Positions 26,437 to 34,434 of a stretch of DNA of 64,000 nucleotides are shown here, one piece after another. The notes under the pieces were generated by a model. That model was not told the origin of the DNA. It made no database searches and saw only the letters and a program-made list of their open reading frames with translations. Numbering within the stretch: the stretch's first letter is position 1; every line of letters begins with the position of its first letter. Made by a program: the position numbers and the translations under genes. The stretch is from NCBI GenBank assembly GCA_000824805.1, contig CCNA01000027.1, positions 41,665-105,664 on the forward strand, read 5' to 3'. Source of the DNA: Mesorhizobium sp. SOD10 (GTDB lineage Bacteria; Pseudomonadota; Alphaproteobacteria; Rhizobiales; Rhizobiaceae).

Positions 26437-27603
26437 ATGCAGCTTGACTATCAGACACTGATACATTGCGGTCCACCCGCCGCCTCTGACCCCCACCGCA
26501 CGCCGCTGCGCGGCAGCTGGTACGAGATCGACCTAGACGCGATCAGGCACAATTATCGCCAGCTTCGCGCACACCTGCCCGCGGCAGTACGGATTTTCGC
26601 ATGCCTGAAGCGCAACGGTTATGGCTGCGGCGCCGGACCAGTGGCTTCAGCTCTGGCTGCAGAGGGGGTAGACGGCTTCGGCGTCGCTGCGCTGCCGGAT
26701 GCGGTCGCGATAAGGCATATGGGAGTCGAGCTTCCAATCCTGCTCTATCCAGGACCTCTACCGTCATCGGCCGAAATCATCGAACGGCTCGGGCTTACGG
26801 TCACGATCTCCAGCCTCGAGGAACTGGAACGCTGGCGGGCCGCGATGGACAGCACGCGGGTCTTTGTCAAGGTTGATCTTGGCTTTTACAGGTCGGGGGC
26901 AGCGCCGTCGGCTGTCGGGGCATTGCTCGCGGCCGCCCATGCTTATGACGATGTCGACGTCGAAGGGCTTTATGCGCATCTCAGCGAACTGCCTTCGAAG
27001 ACGCCCTTCCACCTAAGCGAACAGCGCTCACGTTTGCAGCAGATTCTTCAATCGGCCAATGCTTCGGGGACACGACCTCCCATTGCGATGGTGGCGAGCA
27101 CGGCGGGCGTGCTTCGATACCCTGAGATGGATTTCGACGCCGTCGATCCCGGCGCCTTGTTCATTGGTGTCTCCGAGACGGATCCTTCCGCCCGGCCTGT
27201 CGCCCTGCGGCCGGCTCTTAAGGCCATTTCGAGCTCTCTGGTTTCAATCAAGCGGACCGACTCCTCGCTCGGGACAGCGCCGGACCTGCCTGGCTACCAG
27301 CAAGGAATGGTCGTCGGAGTGCTCGGTATCGGTTGGGGAGACGGGCTGCCACGCCAGCTCCCGCCCGGCGCTGAGGCACTGGTGAGAGGCCGGCGTGCGC
27401 CTCTGCTGCCGCCGGTTCATTTAGAACATCTCCGTATCGACCTCACGGATGTCCCCGATGCTTGTTTCGGCGATCAGGTGCTCTTGCTCGGGCAGCAGGG
27501 AGAGCAGACCATCACACAGTACGAGGTCGCCACCTGGTGGGGCACCGACATCGTCGGGCTTTATGCTCAGCTCCGGGACCACGTTCCACGCGTCTATGTC
27601 TGA
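26437..27603 (+). CDS. Alanine-racemase-like PLP enzyme
   Basis: The protein of 388 residues has the fold-type III racemase pattern: YEIDLDAIRHNYRQLR, the PLP lysine in ACLKRNGYGCG (about residue 60), YAHLSELPSKT near residue 180, and a C-terminal barrel ending VPRVYV. Alanine racemases interconvert L- and D-alanine with a lysine and a tyrosine from the partner subunit. The tyrosine motif (usually SYG or GYG) is not visible; the segment reads SSLGTAPDLPG. It may therefore be inactive, or act on another amino acid. I chose the ATG at 26437; an upstream GTG at 26329 is in frame. No operon partner is seen. Confidence 0.75.
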   Translation: MQLDYQTLIHCGPPAASDPHRTPLRGSWYEIDLDAIRHNYRQLRAHLPAAVRIFACLKRNGYGCGAGPVASALAAEGVDGFGVAALPDAVAIRHMGVELPILLYPGPLPSSAEIIERLGLTVTISSLEELERWRAAMDSTRVFVKVDLGFYRSGAAPSAVGALLAAAHAYDDVDVEGLYAHLSELPSKTPFHLSEQRSRLQQILQSANASGTRPPIAMVASTAGVLRYPEMDFDAVDPGALFIGVSETDPSARPVALRPALKAISSSLVSIKRTDSSLGTAPDLPGYQQGMVVGVLGIGWGDGLPRQLPPGAEALVRGRRAPLLPPVHLEHLRIDLTDVPDACFGDQVLLLGQQGEQTITQYEVATWWGTDIVGLYAQLRDHVPRVYV

Positions 27604-27975
27604 GGTTCATAAGAGCACAACAATCGAGAGTGGGTGATTCCAGAGCAACGCATCCACTAAGTGGGCAGGCGACAGGCTTCTTCCTCCCCAAGGCCCTCCG
27701 AAATAAAGCGGACCCGTGCAAGTCCGGTAGCTTGCACGCAGGCTCTCAGCCCTGCGATCGTGGCAAGAAGAATTAAACATGAGCGGAAAGCTATCGGCTG
27801 ATGACCGATCTCCTAGGTGGGCACCCCTAAATCAAATTTGGAACTGAAATTCATTACATTTGAAGCTCGACCTCTTCGTGCGAGCTTTAGCGATGGCGCA
27901 CAGCGGCTCCGGGATCAGGCTGGATTCCAGAACACCTCGGTCGGTATATCGCTTTTTGACCAGCAGAGGCCGACA
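27604..27975. other. Gene-less stretch with a perfect hairpin
   Basis: Between the racemase-like gene and the 3' end of the ULP effector there is no credible gene. At 27714-27737 CGTGCAAG and CTTGCACG form a perfect 8-bp stem with an 8-base loop. There is no T-run on either side, so it is not a standard terminator. Confidence 0.45.
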
Positions 27976-30900
27976 TCAGCCCCGCAGTCGGTCTTGCAGT
28001 GCCTGCCGATCGATGATGAGGTTGTCGAGGTTCAGCCCGGCTGGCTGCCGCCTTTGCCCCAGTCGGCTGACCAGCGCCCTCGTGCCGTCAAGCACAAAGA
28101 CCCCACAATCATAACCGTTCTGCTGCTGGGTGATACGGGCGGGCTCCAGGCGGGCTCCCAGCCGTCGTGCGAGCTGTGCCGCGGGCTGGGCGTTGAGCCG
28201 GCCGTAGGAGTCGTAATGATAGGCAACCGGCCTTTCCCGCTCGCGTCGATCAACCAGCAGCAGCGACCAGTGGCTGCCGCGGCGTTCAGGATCGGTAGTG
28301 CTGGCATTGTTGACAGGCAGGAACAGGAAGTCGGCCGTATCACTGCCATCGCGATCATAGACGATGCGCTGGAAAGCCCTGAGGGCGGCATTATCGGAGC
28401 CCAGGCGCAGATGGTAATGCGCGACCAGGGGATCGACCAGCCGCGTTCGGGCGGCGAGATCCGGATTGTCCCTCTGCAGCTCCTGCTCCAGCAGCTCGTA
28501 GTCTCTTTGGATGTGCTGATCCCCCAGCCATTGCGTGGCGCCGAGCGCCAGTTCGCTGCGGTCGGACGAGGAGGCTCGCGGATCGGGCGCCCCAGCCTGA
28601 GCCTCGGAGGCTGTGGCTGGAGGCGGGGCATAATGGGCATCGTCACGCAGCTCGGCGGGTGTGGAGGGCAGATCGACCAGGGAGCCAAGACCGCGGTAGA
28701 TATCTGACGAGCGAGCTGACGCGGACCGCCGCGTTGGCCCCCGATCCTGATCCGACTGCGGCGACCACCCTGACCAGGGGCGCTCCCAACCGGCAGGTCT
28801 TTGCCTTCCGGCCTGGTCCACCTCGCGCCAGAGCTGCGACTGGTCGTAGCTTTCCTGCGAGGCGGCGGGCCCTGCCCCCCGACCGGCCTGGCCCCACGAG
28901 CCAAGCTGTGGCCCGAGATCCGGGAGCCTGCCATGTGCAGCGCTCGACGCCGCAGAACCTTCGCCAGGCACGCTCGATGACGGCGATGGCCCGGCAATCA
29001 ATCTCGACGTAGCAGCATCCGACCGAGGCGCCGAGCCGGCATCGTCCTGCAAGTCGACAATGTCATCAAGATCGGCATGGATCTGCGATGATTTACGTGA
29101 CGAGCCGGGCTGGGCAATTGCCGAGCCGGCATCGGCGGTCCAATGGCCCGAGGCGCTACCCTCCTCAGTCAGCTGCCCGGGCGTGAGCGCGTTCAGAGCA
29201 AAATCCGGACGCCGATAAGGTGTGGGCGATAGCGGCGCGAAGCCGGCGAAGATCGAGGACGAGCCGGCACTTTGAGCAGGCGAGGAAGGGGCCAGCGCGG
29301 GGGCCAACTGTGGCGGGAGCGATGTCGTCTGATGGAACTGCGGCACATCGGTAGCCATTGGCGCGCCACGCTTTACAACCTCTTCTTCATGGAAGGCTCG
29401 CAAGACGTCCCAGGCCGGGTCGCCCGGGGCGATGGGGATGGGCGAGAAGGCGGGTGAGGTGCTCTGCATAGTTCCAGTGGGCGGGTTGCGTGGCTGCTCG
29501 CGCGGGGCCGCTTGTCCATGGGCTGCCAAGCCCAGCGCGTTGTTGGCTGCGACCATTTGCAGGTATTTCTGCAGAAAGCCCCAGGCTGTGCCGAAAACGG
29601 GGGCTGCGGTCATCTTGTACTCGTCAACTGCCCGGCTCAGCATCGCGGGTTCAATCTGGGCAATGCCCTTGCCGAAGTGCTGGCTAAGCCAGCTATTGAA
29701 ACGACCCAAATGGCTCCGATAGATCGTAAGCGTGACTTGACTGTACCTGCTTGCAGCTGCCCGACATGCATCTTCGATCACCTGGTTCTCTTCGCTGACA
29801 GGGCGCGATCTAGCTGTTGTGACAGTCTCTCCGGCATAGGCTTGTCGGAGCCTTCCCAACGCCACATTAAGTTCACTCAGTAGTTTTGCATCGTTGCTCG
29901 CGAAGTCCTTCGCCAGATTGTCCAGCCCCGGGTCCTCAAGCCGGCCGGCGATCTGCGTCCGGTGGTTCTCGTGAAGCCATTTGCTGAACTTGCGCAGCGC
30001 CGCTAGATCGTGCCACATCGTTCCTTTTTTGAGGCGGGCAGCTACGGCTCTTGTCTGATATCTGGCTAGGAGTTCCTCATCGTCCTTCGTGCCAAATTCC
30101 CGGATATTTGAAGCAATTGTTATAGGCTGTCCGGCAGAATGCTGCCGGAGCCTTTCCAATGCCACGCTAAGTTGCCCCAGTAGTTTGCCATCGTTGCGCG
30201 CGAAGTTCTTCGCCATGCTGTCGAGCTGTTCGTCATCAATCCGACCATCGATTTGGCTCTGGTGGTTCTCGGCCAGCCATTTGCTGAACTTGCGCAGCGC
30301 TGTTGTATCGCGATCAATCGAGGGTCCACTCACCTTGGCTGTGTTCGCCGCCTCGGCACGGTAGGCGGCAAAAAGCGCCTCGTCCGGGTGCTCTCGTACG
30401 CGCTTGCGGCTGCGCGTTTGCTGAACGAGGGAAGCCTGGTGCGGCGCCTCGGCCGGCATCGTTTGGCGCGCGCCGGTCAAATCGCCTCCCATGGTTCCTT
30501 CTTCGAGGCCGGCGGCCTGGGCAAGGAGTTGGTCGTAGTCGTTGGTGCCAAGTCGAACATTCGAAGCAGCCGTCCCAGGCTGTCTGACAGAAGCTTGCCG
30601 GAGCCTCTTCAACGCCGGATTGATACGCTCGTTCACGCGCTCCGCGAAGTCCTTCGCCAGCGTGTCCAATCCGGGATCCTCAATCCGGCCGGCGATTTGC
30701 GTCCGGTGGTTCTCGTCGAGCCATTTGCTGAACTGGCGCAGGGCCGCCAAATCGCGCCTCACGGCCGGTTCTTTGACCACGGCTTTTGCCCGGTATTGGG
30801 CGAAGAGTTCCTCATCGTCCTTCGTGCCGGGTCGAATAGCCGAACCAGCCGTCACAGGCTGTCCGGCAGAATGCTGCCGGAGCCTTCCCAACGCCACCTT

Positions 30901-31782
30901 GGTGTCGCCCAGTAGTACGGCATCGTTGCTCGCAAAGTCCTCCACCAGACCGACCAGCTGCCCGTCCTCAATCCGACCGCAGATTTGGCTCTGATGATTC
31001 TCGTCAAGCCATATGCTGAACTTGCGCAGCGCCGTTATATCGCCAGAAATCGAGCTTTTACCCACCTTGGCTGTTTTAGCCGCCTCGGCACGGTAGGCGG
31101 CAAAAAGCGCCTCGTCCGGGTGCTCGCGGTCGCGCTTGCGGCTGCGCGTTCGCTGAACGACGGAAGCCTGGTGCGGTGCCTCGGCCAGCGTTTTATGGCG
31201 CGCGCCGGTCACATCGCCCTGTTGATTGGCCGCAGGCCGATATGCGTTCGCGACAGGAAGGCTCACACCACCGGGTGCGCTTCCAAATCCCGTGGCGGGC
31301 ACGTTGACCCGCGACGGCGGGACGGAATTCAAAGCTTCATAACCCCCAATCGCTGCGCGGCTCCGCGGCTGATCTACACTTTCCGCGGTTGAGTGGACCA
31401 CCCGCTCCACATCCTGCCAGAACTGCGCCGAAGCGAAACTTGCAGCCGGCAACGGCCCGGCGCGGTCGGCGGCGGCAAAGAGCTCGTCCTGGTCAAAACT
31501 ATGCGCAGGTGAGTGAGCTGGTGGAGCAAAGGGCAAGTGCGAACCGCCTTCCCCGGCGCCCTCCCCTTGCAGCTTCCTCGGTCCAACCGCATCTGCATGT
31601 AAGCCGGTCCGCCGCCTGGCGAGACGGCTGTTTGGAACAGCTTGCCGAAGCTGGCCCGGCTGCAGCGCGTTCAGATGCTCCTGAAAACTCGCCTGGTCGG
31701 TCTGCTGCTGTTGCGAGCCTGCATCGTCTTTGCGAGGGAAATCTGAGACGTGGGATCGATTGATATTGCTAAAGGGATCCAT
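27976..31782 (-). CDS. NopD-like type III effector with ULP/SUMO-protease (C48) domain
   Basis: The 1268-residue protein ends in a cysteine protease of the C48/ULP clan: the histidine in GSHWSLLLVD, the aspartate in YHYDSYGRL, the oxyanion glutamine region ITQQQNGYD and the cysteine in YDCGVFVLDGTR, all within the last 150 residues. Such effectors (XopD, NopD, Bel2-5) remove SUMO from plant proteins in the nucleus. Residues about 220-745 hold four to five repeats of roughly 90-130 residues with a LRKFSKWL..NH core. The rest is low complexity and rich in Ser, Pro, Ala and Gln. The ATG at 31782 has an AAGGGAG site; the frame is open further upstream. A tts box lies 70 bases ahead, so TtsI control is expected. 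Confidence 0.88.
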   Translation of the reverse strand: MDPFSNINRSHVSDFPRKDDAGSQQQQTDQASFQEHLNALQPGQLRQAVPNSRLARRRTGLHADAVGPRKLQGEGAGEGGSHLPFAPPAHSPAHSFDQDELFAAADRAGPLPAASFASAQFWQDVERVVHSTAESVDQPRSRAAIGGYEALNSVPPSRVNVPATGFGSAPGGVSLPVANAYRPAANQQGDVTGARHKTLAEAPHQASVVQRTRSRKRDREHPDEALFAAYRAEAAKTAKVGKSSISGDITALRKFSIWLDENHQSQICGRIEDGQLVGLVEDFASNDAVLLGDTKVALGRLRQHSAGQPVTAGSAIRPGTKDDEELFAQYRAKAVVKEPAVRRDLAALRQFSKWLDENHRTQIAGRIEDPGLDTLAKDFAERVNERINPALKRLRQASVRQPGTAASNVRLGTNDYDQLLAQAAGLEEGTMGGDLTGARQTMPAEAPHQASLVQQTRSRKRVREHPDEALFAAYRAEAANTAKVSGPSIDRDTTALRKFSKWLAENHQSQIDGRIDDEQLDSMAKNFARNDGKLLGQLSVALERLRQHSAGQPITIASNIREFGTKDDEELLARYQTRAVAARLKKGTMWHDLAALRKFSKWLHENHRTQIAGRLEDPGLDNLAKDFASNDAKLLSELNVALGRLRQAYAGETVTTARSRPVSEENQVIEDACRAAASRYSQVTLTIYRSHLGRFNSWLSQHFGKGIAQIEPAMLSRAVDEYKMTAAPVFGTAWGFLQKYLQMVAANNALGLAAHGQAAPREQPRNPPTGTMQSTSPAFSPIPIAPGDPAWDVLRAFHEEEVVKRGAPMATDVPQFHQTTSLPPQLAPALAPSSPAQSAGSSSIFAGFAPLSPTPYRRPDFALNALTPGQLTEEGSASGHWTADAGSAIAQPGSSRKSSQIHADLDDIVDLQDDAGSAPRSDAATSRLIAGPSPSSSVPGEGSAASSAAHGRLPDLGPQLGSWGQAGRGAGPAASQESYDQSQLWREVDQAGRQRPAGWERPWSGWSPQSDQDRGPTRRSASARSSDIYRGLGSLVDLPSTPAELRDDAHYAPPPATASEAQAGAPDPRASSSDRSELALGATQWLGDQHIQRDYELLEQELQRDNPDLAARTRLVDPLVAHYHLRLGSDNAALRAFQRIVYDRDGSDTADFLFLPVNNASTTDPERRGSHWSLLLVDRRERERPVAYHYDSYGRLNAQPAAQLARRLGARLEPARITQQQNGYDCGVFVLDGTRALVSRLGQRRQPAGLNLDNLIIDRQALQDRLRG
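29540..31115 (-). repeat. Internal coding repeats of the ULP effector
   Basis: Four clear repeat units and a fifth, weaker one. Each contains an element like DEALFAAYRAEA or DEELFAQYRAKA, then ALRKFSKWLDENHQSQI, then a GRIEDPGL..LAKDFA block and ALGRLRQHSAGQ. The spacing resembles the helical core-binding domain of tyrosine recombinases. Alternating units (1 and 3, 2 and 4) are the most alike, which suggests duplication of a pair. Confidence 0.8.
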
Positions 31783-31851
31783 GATATCTCCCTTGCCTGT
31801 TCCGAGCAGCTCAAGCCGCCCTGGCGGCTGGAAAACTGTTCTATGGGGCTT

Positions 31852-31869
31852 AGCTGTCGACAGGCTGAC
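31852..31869 (-). promoter_or_regulatory. tts box of the ULP effector gene
   Basis: The plus strand reads AGCTGTCGACAGGCTGAC, i.e. GTCAGCCTGTCGACAGCT on the minus strand. It differs from the GTCAGCTTxTCGAAAGCT core at a few positions only. It lies 70 bases upstream of the ATG at 31782 and points into the gene. Confidence 0.8.
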
Positions 31870-32483
31870 GGACCGAGAGCGCGGCAGGTCGCAGTCGAGA
31901 TCATCACTCCATCGCTGCACGGCCCGCCGATCTTCCCGTTCGACGAGCCCCCCCTCCGGCCTCGTTGCGAAGCTGCCGGATCTGGTTATGCCGCGCCTCG
32001 CCTATGCCGCCCTGCGGCGTGGCAGCCTAGGTGAGCGTGCGTATTGCCTCGCGTAACGATGATCCGCGAAATTCAAGCGTTGCCTCATGCGCGGGTGTTT
32101 GTAGCCTCGCGCTGACGATGCTCCGGAACCGCTGAAGCCTGGTAGAGTGGTCATCTTCACCTCGGGCTCTTCTTGGCCGGCGATCTGGCGAGCAATGTCG
32201 CGAATGTAGGTTGAGCCGGTAAAGCACCTTGTTGGCGCGATTGAACCCGTGTGGATGCCAGCCGTTTTGCAAGGAGAGCATTGAGCTATCAGTCGTTTGA
32301 GTGCGGACTTGTCAGGCTGGAGCTCGCTTCCATTTTCACGCTCAAATCATCTCTCCTGCGCGCTGCCGATCCCGAGCAGTTGCTGGTTTCTCCGCACGTG
32401 CAGGGTCTGGTACCAGGCCGAGCCGTCCAGGCGCTTGTGACAGGCGCACCCTTCCATGTCGCCTTGCGCGGATAATCACTCCG
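31870..32483. other. Gene-less stretch upstream of the ULP effector
   Basis: About 610 bases to the end of the RpiR gene. Short frames exist on both strands (for example 32027-32281 minus and 32251-32475 plus) but none resembles a known protein. Confidence 0.45.
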
Positions 32484-33431
32484 CTAATCCCGATTCCAGC
32501 GGTTTTGATTACATTTCGCCCACCTGCTGCGCTTCCCACTATCTGGCGGTTTCCAGAAGACATCGAGCTCCGCGAGCTGACGCTCGATTTCCTTCACGAC
32601 CTCATCGACATTCATTCCGGACTTGGCGGCGATCAACTTGGCCAAGATCTCGCTTGCTGCCAGAGCCGGCGCGATACTTTTGAAGAAGGATTGAGGGTTG
32701 CTGATTACAATGACGCTTGCCTTGGCCATACGGGCGAGCGGCGATACGCTGCTGTCGGTGATGGCAACCACAGCCACTTCTTGGCGCGCTGCTTGCCTAG
32801 CCGTTTCGATGGTTGCACGGCAGTAAGGCTCGATACCTACCGCCAGCAATACGTCGCCTTTGCCGACGCCCCGCAAGGCATCGATGCCGAGTCCCCCGGC
32901 TGCATCAAGAACGATCGCCTGCCGGCCGAGCCGTGACAGCGTGTAGGCAAAATGCTGCGCCACCGGATGCTCTGCGCGCAGGCCAAGGCTGAAGAGATTT
33001 CGGCTTTCGGCAAGGATACTGGCAGCAGCCGTTAGCTGCATCGTGTTCGCGCATTCCCCAAGCCTCGCGATTTCCGCTGCCAGCGTGCCCGCGAGGACTC
33101 CGACCGTTGAGTAAGCGCCATCGCCCTCCTGCCTACGCTCAGGTAGCGGCGATTCGGCAGACGTGCGCAGGGCCTTCGCATAAATGCTGCGCATGTCTTC
33201 GTAGCGGTCGAGATCGAGCCATCGGACTAGCCTCATCATGGTCGTGTGGGACACACCCGCTAATTGCGCTTGCTCGCGCATGGACATCAACGCGACATCC
33301 TGCGGATAGTCCAACACGAACCGGGCAGCTCGCTGGAGCTGAGGCGGCATCGACTCAAACCGTTCGACTAAAAGGTCGGTTAGAGGCCCCTTTTTCATAG
33401 ACCCTCGCGCCAGTCGGCCAGCTGAAAGCAA
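32484..33431 (-). CDS. RpiR-family transcriptional regulator (HTH + SIS)
   Basis: The product is about 300 residues with an N-terminal RpiR helix-turn-helix domain (MPPQLQRAARFVLDYPQDVALMSM, then AQLAGVSHTTMMRLVRWL) and a C-terminal SIS sugar-phosphate-binding domain (LFSLGLRAEHPVAQHFAYTL, VLLAVGIEPYCRATI, VVAITDSSVSPLA). These regulators sense sugar phosphates and control the catabolic genes next to them, but here there are none, only T3SS genes. The start may be the 33431 codon or an internal ATG at 33395 (MKKGPLTD). Why a sugar-sensing regulator sits inside a T3SS region is open. Confidence 0.85.
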   Translation of the reverse strand: MLSAGRLARGSMKKGPLTDLLVERFESMPPQLQRAARFVLDYPQDVALMSMREQAQLAGVSHTTMMRLVRWLDLDRYEDMRSIYAKALRTSAESPLPERRQEGDGAYSTVGVLAGTLAAEIARLGECANTMQLTAAASILAESRNLFSLGLRAEHPVAQHFAYTLSRLGRQAIVLDAAGGLGIDALRGVGKGDVLLAVGIEPYCRATIETARQAARQEVAVVAITDSSVSPLARMAKASVIVISNPQSFFKSIAPALAASEILAKLIAAKSGMNVDEVVKEIERQLAELDVFWKPPDSGKRSRWAKCNQNRWNRD

Positions 33432-33857
33432 CGCCTGATTTCACAAGAATAGACACTCGAAAAAATTCCAATTGGTCGCTCTTGCTGAACCGCGCTGCCC
33501 CGGTACTGAGCTACATCACCCAAGAGACCACACGCCAGGTCTTCATTGACAACAAAATGCCGCGCCCTTTCTGAACGACATCTCATGTCGTAGCGATAAG
33601 CACCCTCTTCTGCGCCTTCAAGTTTCAAGAACGCAGAGGCACGTACGTTCGGAGACATACTCTGTTTGATTACCGTGGAAGGCGTCCACTTTCTGGCTTC
33701 AAGCATTTGAGAGATCAATTCGCGTACCTATGGACCACGATTTTTCGCGCTGATTTCGGGCTCGTCAGGTTTTGCGGGAACAATGGGGGGAACAACTGAT
33801 GAAAAGCTGCTGCGACTATGTTGATCGCCTGCGATGAGCTTCCGCGCGAATGCCAGT
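33432..33857. other. Spacer with one unassigned minus-strand frame
   Basis: A 107-codon minus-strand frame at 33395-33718 (starting MISQMLEARKWTPSTVIKQS) is open but overlaps the RpiR start and matches nothing I know. No tts box is seen. The stretch separates the T3SS operon from the RpiR gene. Confidence 0.35.
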
Positions 33858-34397
33858 CTACCCCGATCGTGCCGGCGCACTCCGTCCTGACTTCTCATCA
33901 AGCGCGAGCGACCGGTTGAGGTTGTTGACCAACATCTGGTTCCCGGGTTCTTTTCTGAGAGCTTGGCGATATAGCGCTTGTGCCGCGCCATGCCGACCGC
34001 AAATGTCGAGCACAACTGCCTTCGCGTTCAATGTGCGCAAGTTGCCTGGAGCCGCAATCAAAACCCCGTCGAGCACCTGAAGCGCCTCCTTCGGGCGTTT
34101 CTTTGCTACTAGGGCTTTCGTAAGATGGATCGCCGCGTCGACATTGCCTGGTTCCTGCTGCAGCTGATCCCGCAAAGCCCGCTCGTCGGCGTCCTCACCA
34201 ACGGAGGTCAAGATGCGTTCGCGCATGGCCGGATTGATATCCTTGGCACCGAGCAACTCGGGTGACGGCGTCTCCTTCACTGAAAGAGCTTGCGTGCCCC
34301 AGCTATTGCAACCGCCGAGAGGAAGAATTGCAAGTATTGCGAAGGGAACTGACGCCAGACGAACTGAACGCAACGGCGGAACGACTGTTGTTAACAT
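33858..34397 (-). CDS. TPR lipoprotein of the T3SS cluster (y4yS-like)
   Basis: The 179-residue protein has a signal peptide ending in a lipobox (AILPLGGC, cysteine at about residue 30) and then two to three tetratricopeptide repeats (AAIHLTKALVAKKRPKEAL, LNAKAVVLDICGRHGAAQAL). In Sinorhizobium fredii NGR234 a TPR protein, y4yS, follows rhcV in the same way. It probably sits in the outer membrane facing the periplasm and may help secretin assembly, in the manner of pilotins or TadD. It starts 37 bases after rhcV, so it should be the last gene of the nopC-nopA-rhcV operon. Confidence 0.75.
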   Translation of the reverse strand: MLTTVVPPLRSVRLASVPFAILAILPLGGCNSWGTQALSVKETPSPELLGAKDINPAMRERILTSVGEDADERALRDQLQQEPGNVDAAIHLTKALVAKKRPKEALQVLDGVLIAAPGNLRTLNAKAVVLDICGRHGAAQALYRQALRKEPGNQMLVNNLNRSLALDEKSGRSAPARSG

Positions 34398-34434
34398 GTG
34401 AATTCAGCTATCCTTACGACTGATGCTACGCACT

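Noticed and set aside
27714..27737. Perfect inverted repeat as a terminator of the racemase-like gene
   Set aside because: No run of T follows on either strand and it lies 110 bases after the stop; kept only as a note.
27817..28707. 296-codon plus-strand open frame opposite the ULP effector
   Set aside because: It is antisense to the conserved protease domain and results from the high GC content of that gene; its protein matches nothing.
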